NCBI GenBank assembly: GCA_965203505.1
Contig: OZ241880.1
Span: 1,674,001 to 1,738,000 of the forward strand
Length of the DNA stretch: 64,000 bases
Origin: Bin127 sp965203505
GTDB lineage: Bacteria > Chloroflexota > Dehalococcoidia > Lucifugimonadales > Lucifugimonadaceae
Direction: 5' to 3'
Shown here piece after piece: positions 25,028 to 33,195 of this stretch (the first letter of the stretch is position 1; each line of letters starts with the position of its first letter). Both the position numbers and the translations under genes were made by a program. Under the pieces are notes generated by a model. That model did no database searches. It worked only from the letters and a program-made list of their open reading frames with translations, and was not told the DNA's origin.

Positions 25028-25993
25028 TCATCCGATTTTGGTCGAATCGACGCTATCTAGGATACTTTCGCAAAGCCGCAACGTGGCTATGGAAGTTTCG
25101 ATCGTGGCAGCTGGCGGAGGGTAGTCGATATCGTCGATCACGCTCCGGACGAAGTGCTTAGCTTGAGCGAGAGTATCGATTCCCGTTTCGTAGGCCGCAT
25201 CTAGCTCGGTTCTTTCTCCATCCCTCAAGACCCAACCTCGCTGCACGCCTTCCAGGTACACGGAAACATAGTCGCCGTGCAATTCGTACCGCTCAAGTCT
25301 CCCGCCTGAGGTGTAAGCAGCGGTGAATTGGCAGACGACGTCGTTCTCGAATTCAATCAGCGCGGCGTGGACATCTCTAAATCCGCTGGCGGTTCGTTTC
25401 ACAATCGCGCTCGTCTGCGAGACAGGTGAATCAGCGATGTGTGTCACGATGTCGGCGGAGTGAATCGGCGATTCCAACAGCATTAAATCCATGATTGTTG
25501 GCGAAATGCGAGGGTCATCCATGAATTCGTGGATGTCCTTGTGGAACTCGGCGACAATTTGGCGCAGTGGTCCTGTTTCCCTGATTACGTCGATTGCGGC
25601 TTGAATCAATGGATTGAATCTCCGATTGAAGGCGACCATCACTTTGGAACCGCTGCGCGTCGCCGCTTCGTTCAGATCCAAAACGCCGGCGACAGACAAA
25701 GCCGGGGGTTTTTCGATCAACACGGGGATTCCGCGTTCGATGGCATCGATTGCGGCCGTGCCGTTCAAATGAGCAGGAGCCGCCACGATCACAGCGTCAA
25801 CGTCGCCGGATTCGACCATGTCTGCGACACTTGAGTACACAGAAACGCCTTTGAGTTCATTCGAGGCAGCTTCACGGGCCTCAATCATCGGGTCTGAAAC
25901 CGCAGCGAGATGCGACTCTTCGATTTCGTTCACCGCGTTGATGTGACCACGTCCACGCCGTCCATATCCGGCTAGACCAATCCTTAACGACAT
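25028..25993 (-). CDS. Gfo/Idh/MocA family oxidoreductase
   Basis: NAD(P)-dependent dehydrogenase of 321 residues. The Rossmann motif GLAGYGRRGRGH is at the N-terminus and the family hallmark EKP appears in VLIEKPPALS near residue 95. The C-terminal half is the usual alpha/beta dimer domain. These enzymes oxidise sugars, inositols or their derivatives. AGGAG precedes the ATG by seven bases. It heads a leftward operon with the galactonate-dehydratase-like gene, so it may supply the aldonate or process a related keto sugar (inference). Confidence 0.88.
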   Translation of the reverse strand: MSLRIGLAGYGRRGRGHINAVNEIEESHLAAVSDPMIEAREAASNELKGVSVYSSVADMVESGDVDAVIVAAPAHLNGTAAIDAIERGIPVLIEKPPALSVAGVLDLNEAATRSGSKVMVAFNRRFNPLIQAAIDVIRETGPLRQIVAEFHKDIHEFMDDPRISPTIMDLMLLESPIHSADIVTHIADSPVSQTSAIVKRTASGFRDVHAALIEFENDVVCQFTAAYTSGGRLERYELHGDYVSVYLEGVQRGWVLRDGERTELDAAYETGIDTLAQAKHFVRSVIDDIDYPPPAATIETSIATLRLCESILDSVDSTKIG

Positions 25994-26118
25994 GCATCAT
26001 CTCCTGAAGGCGACCGCGCGTCAATCAACTTGAAACCGCTCCGACGGATTCGCCGCGATGGGAATAGACTTTATCCAAATGCACGACCCTTTGTACACCG
26101 CGTGGATGGAGTTGCAAT

Positions 26119-26925
26119 ATGATCGCGACGGCGTTTGATCTAACAACGATGAGCGGCGAAGACGTCCGCTTGGCATCAAGGACTGGTGATTTCGCGCAAC
26201 CTACGTCCGGTGCGGCACCCGATATCGTTCAAACTAACGTCGCGATATTGCCGAAAGACCTCGCGTTTGAATTCTTGGTCTTCTGTCAACGCAACCCCAA
26301 GCCGTGTCCGGTTATCGAAGTCTTGGAAGCAGGTCAGGCGGAGGCGGTACTTTCGGCGCCAGGATCAGATATTCGCAGCGACGTCCCAATGTATCGCGTC
26401 TACGAAAACGGGGATCTGGTCGACGAGCCGCACGACATCTCAGACCACTGGCGCGATGATTTGGTGACGTTTCTGCTCGGATGCAGTTTTACGTTTGAAC
26501 ACGCATTGATCCGCAATGGTGTTCACCTTCCGTACTACGGCACAGACAAGAATGTTGCGATGTACAGAACCAGTATCCAGACCGCTCCTGCCGGGCCGTT
26601 TGGTGGTCCAATGGTTGTGACCCACCGATGGGTACCGCGGGAGAAAGTCGTCAGGGCAGTGCAGGCTACCTCTAGATTCCCAGCAGTTCACGGAGCTCCG
26701 GTTCACATCGGGGATCCAGAGGAAATCGGCATTTCGGATCTTTCGCAACCCGATTTCGGCGATGCATGGGACCCGCAGTCCGACGATGATGTCTCGATGT
26801 TCTGGGCATGTGGTGTGACGCCGCAAGCAGTGGCCATGGCGTCGAAACCCGAACTGATGATCACGCATGCGCCCGGATATATGTTCGTGACTGACATGCA
26901 CGACGAAGATCTGGCGGTGATGTAG
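26119..26925 (+). CDS. D-glutamate cyclase, DUF1445 / YcsI-type subunit
   Basis: 268 residues matching the DUF1445 (putative hydro-lyase, YcsI) family. Characteristic segments are TFLLGCSFTFEHALI, NVAMYRTSIQ, PVHIGDPEEIGISDL and MFWACGVTPQ. In vertebrates this domain is the N-terminal part of mitochondrial D-glutamate cyclase (DGLUCY), which converts D-glutamate to 5-oxo-D-proline. Here the companion DUF4392 domain is a separate gene 42 bases downstream, so the pair together correspond to the animal fusion. GGAG is eight bases before the ATG. The domain also occurs alone in many bacteria. Confidence 0.88.
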   Translation: MIATAFDLTTMSGEDVRLASRTGDFAQPTSGAAPDIVQTNVAILPKDLAFEFLVFCQRNPKPCPVIEVLEAGQAEAVLSAPGSDIRSDVPMYRVYENGDLVDEPHDISDHWRDDLVTFLLGCSFTFEHALIRNGVHLPYYGTDKNVAMYRTSIQTAPAGPFGGPMVVTHRWVPREKVVRAVQATSRFPAVHGAPVHIGDPEEIGISDLSQPDFGDAWDPQSDDDVSMFWACGVTPQAVAMASKPELMITHAPGYMFVTDMHDEDLAVM

Positions 26926-26967
26926 TCCGGCCTGTCGAAGTCAACCAATCAAAGTGGATTCTCCTCA

Positions 26968-27840
26968 ATGACCAATAACAACGCGTTCGCCCAAATCGAA
27001 GACATCGTTCTGCAAGATGACATGCGAGGTATGACGGCGCTCAAGCCGCACATGCCAGACGGATACATGGAATCGTGTGCGGATTTACTGCTCGACCATC
27101 CAGGCACGATCTTCATCGTGACTGGCTTTTACATCGTCTCCGCCGAGAAGACGGAGACTGATGGCCCTCCGGGGGCTGTAGCCATCGGCAACGCGTTGAC
27201 CAAACTCGGAAACGACGTCAAATACGTGACGGATGAGTTCTCCTCCGAAGTCGTACGAACGATTGCAGAAGGCGAAGTGATCGAGTTTCCAATTAGCAAT
27301 CATTTCGAATCTGCGAACTTCGCAAATCAACTTGTCCAGGAACATTCCCCTTCAGCGCTCGTAGCAATCGAACGCGCTGGACTGATAGGCGACGGTACCT
27401 ACAGGAATATGCGGGGTATTGAATTGACGCCGTTTAATGCAAAGATCGACCATCTTTTCGATCAGCATCCTTACTCGGTTGGCATCGGCGATGGCGGAAA
27501 CGAGATTGGAATGGGGAATCTGCAGAACGTCATACCTACGATCGAGCACGAGTTTTTGCCTAAGAATCCGTGTGTGACGACCACGACGGAGTTGATAGTC
27601 GCGAGTTGCTCGAACTGGGGTGGTTACGGACTAATCGCCGCAATGTCATTGAAACGTGGCGAGAATCTCTTGCCCAGCGTTGAGGAAGCGATGCAGATGG
27701 TCAGAAAAATCGTCGCCGTTGGAGCCGTTGAGGGCATGAGTGGTGAAAACAAAGAGTGGGTGGACGGTCGAGATCTGGAAGCCGACTCCGCATGTATTCG
27801 CGACCTTCACGCGTTGTTGGAGGACGAAGGAATAGGTTAA
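26968..27840 (+). CDS. D-glutamate cyclase, DUF4392 subunit
   Basis: 290 residues matching the DUF4392 / glutamate-cyclase-like C-terminal domain. Diagnostic stretches are HPGTIFIVTGFYIV, TDGPPGAVAIGNAL, AIERAGLIGDGTYRNMRG and SVGIGDGGNEIGMGN. The DGPPGA and GDGGNEIG loops are probably ligand or metal binding. With the DUF1445 gene upstream it forms the split equivalent of DGLUCY. Likely to act on D-glutamate released from peptidoglycan or environmental D-amino acids. It precedes a convergent HicAB pair by about 30 bases. Confidence 0.88.
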   Translation: MTNNNAFAQIEDIVLQDDMRGMTALKPHMPDGYMESCADLLLDHPGTIFIVTGFYIVSAEKTETDGPPGAVAIGNALTKLGNDVKYVTDEFSSEVVRTIAEGEVIEFPISNHFESANFANQLVQEHSPSALVAIERAGLIGDGTYRNMRGIELTPFNAKIDHLFDQHPYSVGIGDGGNEIGMGNLQNVIPTIEHEFLPKNPCVTTTTELIVASCSNWGGYGLIAAMSLKRGENLLPSVEEAMQMVRKIVAVGAVEGMSGENKEWVDGRDLEADSACIRDLHALLEDEGIG

Positions 27841-27871
27841 ACCCGGCTAGAGATTTTTCTACTGGTCAAAC

Positions 27872-28108
27872 TCAAACCGAGGTTACGGACGGAATTTCGA
27901 CCTCCAAAACTCGAGCGGAAGATTGTGGTTCGGGGATGGGATCACCGTCTTGCTGCATCGATTCGACGTGTAGGTCCACAGCTTCTGCGATGAGTTTCCA
28001 AACTTCTTCCTCTGTGTCTGCCACCGCTACGCATCCAGGCAAGTCGGGCAAATAGGCGCCGAAGTTCGTCGGGCCTTTTTCGATTATCACGACGTATCTG
28101 GGATTCAC
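27872..28108 (-). CDS. hicB: HicB-family antitoxin
   Basis: 78 residues with the degraded RNase H fold of HicB: YVVIIEKGPTNFGAYLPDLPGC followed by the helix EEEVWKLIAEAVDLHVE. It starts at GTG with GGAG seven bases upstream inside the end of hicA, and the two genes overlap by four bases, the standard hicA-hicB arrangement. HicB blocks the HicA ribonuclease and usually represses the operon; here the extra DNA-binding domain of longer HicBs is absent. Confidence 0.85.
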   Translation of the reverse strand: MNPRYVVIIEKGPTNFGAYLPDLPGCVAVADTEEEVWKLIAEAVDLHVESMQQDGDPIPEPQSSARVLEVEIPSVTSV

Positions 28109-28308
28109 CTTATGTCTCCTCGAGCGATGCCGGCTTGTCTCATAATGCTATGCCAGGTACCGGACGGCAAATCAGAATTGCGATGCCCCGCAATAGTAAC
28201 CTTGCTAGGTTTTTGAGGATGTTTATACTGCCTGTGACTCCCTCGTGTCCTGACCAGAAGCCAACCATCGCGTTCAACAACGCGTATCGCCTCTCTAACT
28301 TTCGGCAA
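28105..28308 (-). CDS. hicA: HicA-family mRNA interferase toxin
   Basis: A 67-residue dsRBD-like toxin. The catalytic His is in TRGSHRQYKHP at residue 25, followed by KVTIAGH and a C-terminal IMRQAGI. The best start is TTG at 28308 with GAGG seven bases before it, giving MPKVREAIRVVERDGW, which matches the family N-terminus. The frame stays open 105 bases upstream but that part has no family resemblance. HicA cleaves mRNA and tmRNA when free of HicB. The rare TTG start may keep toxin level low. Confidence 0.85.
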   Translation of the reverse strand: MPKVREAIRVVERDGWLLVRTRGSHRQYKHPQKPSKVTIAGHRNSDLPSGTWHSIMRQAGIARGDIR

Positions 28309-28431
28309 ACAATATCCTCTTTCTCGTTCCAGTAACCAAACCGCGGAAAAGATGTCGGACCGCGGTTTCCCGAAAGCAACGATATCTTGAGTGGGACCAC
28401 TAATTCGAATCAAGTGGCGAAGGCGATGAGC

Positions 28432-29763
28432 TTACCGCCGCGTTCGGCGTAAACGCCGCCTTCCCACCGTCTCTTTCACAAGTGTTATCAGCGCGATCGC
28501 CCCTATCCCTGCGACGCCACCGGTAAACCACGTTGCAGATGACAACGCCATGATTTGGGCTATTCCTCCTATCAGCGGCGGTCCGGTGGCACCGCCAACG
28601 TCAGATATGAATCTCCATACCCCCAAGAACTCTCCGGGATCTCTTAACGGTGCCAAGTCAGAACCCAGAGTCAATACAAATCCGCTACTCAAGCCATTGC
28701 CTAGCCCGGCCAACACGCCTGCCAACATCAGCATCGTCATGCCGTCTGCGAACGGGAGCAGCGACAGCCCCAATCCCATAATCAACAGCGCCGGGACACC
28801 GACGTACTTTCGCCCGAACCGGTCCATCGTCCATCCCACTATCGGGAACATGGTCGAATCGACCGCGTAAGACACGCTGGCGACGTACCCGATCTGGTCG
28901 GTCTGCAGGCCCATTTCGTCGCCCCAAACCGGTATCAAGAATTCTCGCGCCGCCCGTATGAACTGAAGGATGACTGCAACGAATCCGGCGGTCATGAAAT
29001 CATGCCGGTGCGCCACCATCGTCGATCCTATGCTCGCGAAGACATTCCGATTGCCCTGAGGATCCACGTTGTCGCCGCCGCTGCGAATCATGGCGTAGAG
29101 AACGAATAGACCCGTCAGCACGGCGATGAACGCTTGAATGTAGAACGGTGCACGAATGTCGACGTACTCGGCCATCACGCCACCGAGTATCGGCCCGATG
29201 ATTGCAGCGATGCGGCTCGTGCCTCCGTAGAGCGATAGTGCCTTGCCGCGATGTCGTGTTGGGACCGCGCGTGCGATGAAGGTGTGCCTGGAAATCATCC
29301 AGAAAGCGAAGCTCGCTCCAGCGGCGAAACGGGCGACGAAAAGCATTGAGAAGTTTGGGCTGTTCGCCGCGGCTACAGCGGCCACTGCGAAGAGCAATAT
29401 GCCTACGAGCATGGTGCGCCACATCCCGAAACGCGAGACCAAGATTCCAGCCGGAACATCGAACGCGAGCGTCCCGATATGTTTGGCACCGACTGCGAGT
29501 CCGATCAATGCCTCGGTCGCGAGGAATTCATCCTTCGCGAATACCGGCAGCACAGGGATAAGAACACCTTGACCAACTGCCAACAAGAATGCCGGCGCGT
29601 AGACCGTCGGGATCAAAGACACGATCGAGAACCGGGGGCGCAGACCGGTTCTTGGCCTGGTTCTGTTTCTCAGAATAGCGATCGCGATCCCCGATGTGCG
29701 CGTCTTTGCACCAGTTTTTTTGCCTCGATTAGGACAGCACGGGCTCGTCTGTAAACTTGGCAA
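28432..29763 (-). CDS. Major facilitator superfamily transporter
   Basis: Twelve-span MFS permease. The conserved loop between spans 2 and 3 appears as GILVSRFGMWRTML (variant of GxLaDrxGrk) and a second copy between spans 8 and 9 as WTMDRFGRKYVGV. About 395 residues are typical MFS; the first 45-50 codons are basic and unlike the family, and the TTG at 29763 lies too close to its GAGG, so the true start may be further in (GTG at about 29622). A drug or metabolite efflux role is likely. It reads towards HicAB. Confidence 0.82.
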   Translation of the reverse strand: MPSLQTSPCCPNRGKKTGAKTRTSGIAIAILRNRTRPRTGLRPRFSIVSLIPTVYAPAFLLAVGQGVLIPVLPVFAKDEFLATEALIGLAVGAKHIGTLAFDVPAGILVSRFGMWRTMLVGILLFAVAAVAAANSPNFSMLFVARFAAGASFAFWMISRHTFIARAVPTRHRGKALSLYGGTSRIAAIIGPILGGVMAEYVDIRAPFYIQAFIAVLTGLFVLYAMIRSGGDNVDPQGNRNVFASIGSTMVAHRHDFMTAGFVAVILQFIRAAREFLIPVWGDEMGLQTDQIGYVASVSYAVDSTMFPIVGWTMDRFGRKYVGVPALLIMGLGLSLLPFADGMTMLMLAGVLAGLGNGLSSGFVLTLGSDLAPLRDPGEFLGVWRFISDVGGATGPPLIGGIAQIMALSSATWFTGGVAGIGAIALITLVKETVGRRRLRRTRR

Positions 29764-29895
29764 ACCTCTTTAGCATAGAATCGACTTGAATCGAACCGAA
29801 ATCAAACGGATACGAGATCAACCACATAATCGCGTCAACCATGAACGGGCGCTAACGCTGAATTTGATCCGTATCGAATGTATTGGGAGCAAAAC

Positions 29896-30756
29896 ATGTC
29901 TGACATCAACTCGAGAGGCTATGCAAACGCCGACGCTCTTGTATCGACCGACTGGGTAGCCGCCCACGGTGATGACGACGGCGTAAGAATCGTCGAATCG
30001 AACGAAGATCCGCTGCTTTACCCGTCAGGGCACATTCCCGGCGCAGTCGAAATCGACTGGGCCGCCGACCTCAACGATCCGCTTCGCCGCGACTACCTTG
30101 ACCGCGATGGCTTTGCCAGTCTGATGTCTTCAAAGGGCATCTCGAATGACACCACGGTCGTCCTCTACGGCGACCGAAGTAACTGGTGGGCCTGCTACGC
30201 GCTTTGGATTTTCCAACTGTTTGGCCACACCAACGCAAAGATCATGGATGGCGGTCGAATGAAGTGGGAAGCCGAGGGGCGCGAACTTACACGCGAAGTT
30301 CCCGATGTGGCAGCTGCTGACTACAACGCGCCTGAGCGTGACGACTCGCAAGTCCGGGCATTCCGCGACGATGTCTTGGCGCACATCGGAAGTTCTGGAA
30401 AATTGATCGACGTTCGGAGTCCCGAGGAGTACAGCGGAGAGCGACTCCACATGCCGGACTACCCGAACGAAGGCGCTCTTCGAGGCGGCCATGTCCCCGG
30501 CGCTGCCAACGTCCCGTGGGCTTCTGCCGCTAACGAAGATGGAACGTTCAAGGATGCTTCGGCGCTACGAGACATCTACGAAGGTAACGCAGGACTATCG
30601 TCCGACGACGATGTGATCGTCTACTGCCGTATCGGCGAGCGTTCGAGCCACACGTGGTTCGTGCTGACCAACCTGTTGGGCTACGGCGACGTCAAGAACT
30701 ACGACGGTAGCTGGACCGAGTGGGGCAACTCCGTCGGCGTTCCGATCGAGAAGTAG
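29896..30756 (+). CDS. Thiosulfate/3-mercaptopyruvate sulfurtransferase (tandem rhodanese)
   Basis: Two rhodanese domains in 286 residues; the first is inactive, the second carries the active-site loop CRIGERSS near residue 238. The Gly-His-Ile-Pro-Gly motif (SGHIPGA) in the first domain and GGHVPGA in the second are classic. It transfers sulfane sulfur from thiosulfate or mercaptopyruvate to thiols. The ATG at 29896 with GGGAG upstream is preferred over the ATG at 29878. A sufE gene follows after a hairpin, so it may feed sulfur into Fe-S assembly (inference from the known rhodanese-SufE pairing in actinobacteria). Confidence 0.9.
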   Translation: MSDINSRGYANADALVSTDWVAAHGDDDGVRIVESNEDPLLYPSGHIPGAVEIDWAADLNDPLRRDYLDRDGFASLMSSKGISNDTTVVLYGDRSNWWACYALWIFQLFGHTNAKIMDGGRMKWEAEGRELTREVPDVAAADYNAPERDDSQVRAFRDDVLAHIGSSGKLIDVRSPEEYSGERLHMPDYPNEGALRGGHVPGAANVPWASAANEDGTFKDASALRDIYEGNAGLSSDDDVIVYCRIGERSSHTWFVLTNLLGYGDVKNYDGSWTEWGNSVGVPIEK

Positions 30757-30780
30757 ATCCAATCCGTTCATCCAAACTGT

Positions 30781-30807
30781 GCGGGCATCTCGCTCACAGA
30801 TGCCCGC
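30781..30807 (+). promoter_or_regulatory. Intercistronic hairpin between rhodanese and sufE
   Basis: A perfect 10-base stem (GCGGGCATCT with its complement) and a 7-base loop, 24 bases after the rhodanese stop. No U-tract follows, so it is more likely an RNA stabiliser or attenuator than a full terminator. It resembles the hairpin at 13172 in position and in lacking a T run. Confidence 0.6.
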
Positions 30808-30836
30808 GCTGAGTCTCATCGGAAATTCGGACCCCG

Positions 30837-31286
30837 ATGGATAACGTCCCACAGCCGCTGACCCAAATGCTGGAAGAGCTCGATTCGCTCGATAGGGTAG
30901 AGCGCGCTCAGTATCTGCTCGAAATGTCTGACGACTTCTCGGAAGTTCCCGAGGAGATCGCAACTCGACCGTTTCCTGAAAACCGGCGTGTGCCCAAATG
31001 TGAGTCCGAAGCCTTCATCTGGGCTCAAGATCGAGACGACGGCACGCTCAAATTCCACTACGCAGTCGAAAACCCGCTTGGGATCTCTGCCCGTGCGATG
31101 AGTGTGATCCTCGACGAGACCATGTCCGGCCAGCCATTAGATCAAGTCGCCAGCGTGCCGCCCGACATCGTGCATCGCATATTCGGTCGACAGTTGTCGA
31201 TGGGAAAGGGTGAGGGACTGGCCGCGATGGTGGAACTGACTTCGTTCGAGGCGCGACAGAGGTTGCGGGGTCGTCAAACCCGATAA
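30837..31286 (+). CDS. sufE: SufE-family sulfur acceptor
   Basis: 149 residues of the SufE fold. The sulfur-accepting Cys is at 55 in RRVPKCESEAFIWA, followed by the strand pair DDGTLKFHYAVE and the C-terminal helices containing GISARAMSVILDE. SufE takes persulfide from a cysteine desulfurase or sulfurtransferase and passes it to the Suf scaffold. Adjacent rhodanese supports the sulfur-relay role. No sufBCD or sufS in the window. Confidence 0.88.
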   Translation: MDNVPQPLTQMLEELDSLDRVERAQYLLEMSDDFSEVPEEIATRPFPENRRVPKCESEAFIWAQDRDDGTLKFHYAVENPLGISARAMSVILDETMSGQPLDQVASVPPDIVHRIFGRQLSMGKGEGLAAMVELTSFEARQRLRGRQTR

Positions 31287-31297
31287 ATTCAGGGCCA

Positions 31298-31325
31298 ATA
31301 CCTCCAGATCGCACACGGGAGGTAT
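31298..31325 (+). terminator. Possible terminator hairpin after sufE
   Basis: Inverted repeat ATACCTCC / GGAGGTAT with a 12-base loop, 12 bases after the sufE stop. No T-tract, so intrinsic termination is uncertain. It could also hide a GGAGG element. Confidence 0.35.
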
Positions 31326-31385
31326 CGAATGCCAAATTGTATCGCTGTTTCCGACACGATTCTAATTGTTAGGAGCGGTTAGATT

Positions 31386-31571
31386 GTGGGAGTTGTTTTA
31401 GGTGTGGCGGTGGTGACGGCCCTGTTCGGCAGGGCGATTTCGATCCGTATTAAGGGACAATACGAGGAAAGCTCCGACATGGCGATTGGAACGTCGATGA
31501 TCACGTGTCTGATGCTGATACTGCTGGTCGGAGGCGCGTTGCTGATCTTTGGAACGACCACTTGCGAATGA
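31386..31571 (+). CDS. Small two-span membrane protein (61 aa)
   Basis: Short frame starting at GTG with AGGAG about eleven bases upstream. Two hydrophobic stretches are visible, GVVLGVAVVTALFG and MITCLMLILLVGGALLIFG, linked by a charged loop IKGQYEESSD. No family recognised. The 250 bases after it hold no supported gene; a 47-codon frame at 31649 has no ribosome binding site. Confidence 0.45.
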   Translation: MGVVLGVAVVTALFGRAISIRIKGQYEESSDMAIGTSMITCLMLILLVGGALLIFGTTTCE

Positions 31572-31821
31572 AGTGATAGCATCACAACCAGACCCGCCAT
31601 CGTACGATGCGAGTTTAGGCCGGAGGGGGTGTGCGTCGCGATTTGGCTATGGACGCAGACCTTTCATCGCTTTCCAAAGGCGATGCTCCGGCCACCGTCA
31701 TTCTAGCCATGATTCACCGCCGACCAAAACGTGCGTTGGCACATATGCGGGTGAGTGTCGAAACGAACCTTAGCTGTTACCTTCGTATGTAATTCCCATA
31801 AATTCGAACGCGAGCTTGGGT

Positions 31822-32949
31822 TCAGCCCGTGACGGCAGCTTCAACTGAGTTGATCGGCGGCAGGTAGTCGGCCAGCAGATTCCAGTTGTCGCCTTCATCT
31901 CGACTGAAGAAAAGTTGGCCGGTGCTCGTCCCGGCGTAGACGCCGCATGGATCGAGAGTGTCAGTCGCCATGCCGTCTCGCATGGAGTGAAGATATGCAT
32001 GATTCTGGGGCAACCCGTTGGTCAGTGCCTCCCAATCACGCCCTGCGTTACGCGACCTGAACACTCTGAATTTGGCGTCTGTCACGTAGCGCATGCCGCC
32101 GCCCAAATCGTCGCCGATTGCTTTGTCTTCCGGCAACACATAAACCGTGTCTGGGTCATATGGATGAACTGTCAATGGCAATCCGAATCTCGAGGCTAGA
32201 CCATCGCTGATGTCGATCCATTCTTGCCCGCCATCGTCGCTACGGTATACGCCGCAATGATTTTGTTGGTAGAGCCTGTTCGGGTCCGCTGGATGTGCGA
32301 CCAACCTGTGCGGACATTGGCCAACTTCTGGAAAAGGCTCACCCATAAAGTCCGCTCGGACTCCGCGGTTCAACGGCGACCACGTTGCGCCGGAGTCCTC
32401 CGTGCTGAATACACCTGCGGCGGATATTCCGACCAACATTCGATCGGGAGAATTTGCGTCCGGGATGATGCTGTGCAAACACATGCCACCAAACCCCTCC
32501 ATCCAGCCTTCTCGGGACGGATGTTTTGTGATGCCGTCGATTTCGATCCAGGTCTCACCTGCATCAAGGCTTTTGAAGAGAGACGCCGGTTCTGCGCCCA
32601 AGTAAACTACGTCGAAATCCTTTGGATCAGGCGTTACATGCCAAAGCTTGTTCACTTTGATGTTTGGATCAGATGCGATGTGAGGGCCTTCCCTAGAACT
32701 TTTCCAAGTCGCACCTAGGTCGTCGCTGTTGTGGATTTCCGAACCAAAAACCGGATCGTTCCTGACCACCCATACCCTTCCCTTGCCACGCGGATCGTAC
32801 ATGGCGTGGAACACGTCTGAACCTGCCCAGTGCGGGCCGGAGATGTCCCACTTCTTGCGGTTCTCGTCGCTCGAGAAGATGAAGGCACCCTTACGCGTGC
32901 CGACGATCACTAAGGTGTCGCGTTTTTTGGTTTGCGCCTTATTGGACAT
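31822..32949 (-). CDS. BNR/Asp-box beta-propeller protein (sialidase-like)
   Basis: 375 residues with six or more Asp-box turns: NSDDLGATW, SLDAGETW, STEDSGATW, SDDGGQEW, SRNAGRDW and SRDEGDNW, each following a strand. This indicates a beta-propeller as in sialidases, VPS10-like and YCF48-like proteins. No signal peptide is obvious; the N-terminus is MSNKAQTKKRDTLVIVGTRKG. The sialidase Arg triad cannot be located with confidence, so enzymatic activity is doubtful. The ATG at 32949 has AAGG nine bases upstream; a TTG lies nine bases earlier. It follows the DUF2277 gene closely and is probably co-transcribed. Confidence 0.75.
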   Translation of the reverse strand: MSNKAQTKKRDTLVIVGTRKGAFIFSSDENRKKWDISGPHWAGSDVFHAMYDPRGKGRVWVVRNDPVFGSEIHNSDDLGATWKSSREGPHIASDPNIKVNKLWHVTPDPKDFDVVYLGAEPASLFKSLDAGETWIEIDGITKHPSREGWMEGFGGMCLHSIIPDANSPDRMLVGISAAGVFSTEDSGATWSPLNRGVRADFMGEPFPEVGQCPHRLVAHPADPNRLYQQNHCGVYRSDDGGQEWIDISDGLASRFGLPLTVHPYDPDTVYVLPEDKAIGDDLGGGMRYVTDAKFRVFRSRNAGRDWEALTNGLPQNHAYLHSMRDGMATDTLDPCGVYAGTSTGQLFFSRDEGDNWNLLADYLPPINSVEAAVTG

Positions 32950-32961
32950 CGTTGCCAACCT

Positions 32962-33171
32962 TCACGCTCTGGCGCCGTATCGTAACGAGGTTAACAATCG
33001 TTTCGAAGCTATAGCGATCTCGTCGACGGCGGAGTCGAACGCCATCTGATTAGCTTTCGAGGGTGCTCTGTAGCCGCTGATCTTTCGGACGTACTGCAAA
33101 GCGGCGGCAGCGATCTCATCATCCGTCGCTGGCACGTCTCGTTCTCGTAACACTTTGATGCTGCGGCACAT
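32962..33171 (-). CDS. DUF2277 family protein
   Basis: A 69-residue protein beginning MCRSIKVLRERD, with ATDDEIAAAALQYVRKISGY and PSKANQMAFDSAVDEIA. This is the whole DUF2277 pattern, including the invariant MCRxIK start. The family is small, soluble, widespread in actinobacteria and Chloroflexota, and without known function; the conserved Cys 2 and Arg 3 hint at metal or nucleic-acid contact (inference). GGAGG lies upstream. It lies between recQ and the propeller gene on the same strand. Confidence 0.85.
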   Translation of the reverse strand: MCRSIKVLRERDVPATDDEIAAAALQYVRKISGYRAPSKANQMAFDSAVDEIAIASKRLLTSLRYGARA

Positions 33172-33195
33172 TGGAACCTCCTGTTTGCGAGATTT

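Noticed and set aside
31649..31792. 47-codon frame starting at ATG 31649
   Set aside because: No ribosome binding site and no recognisable motif; left as non-coding.
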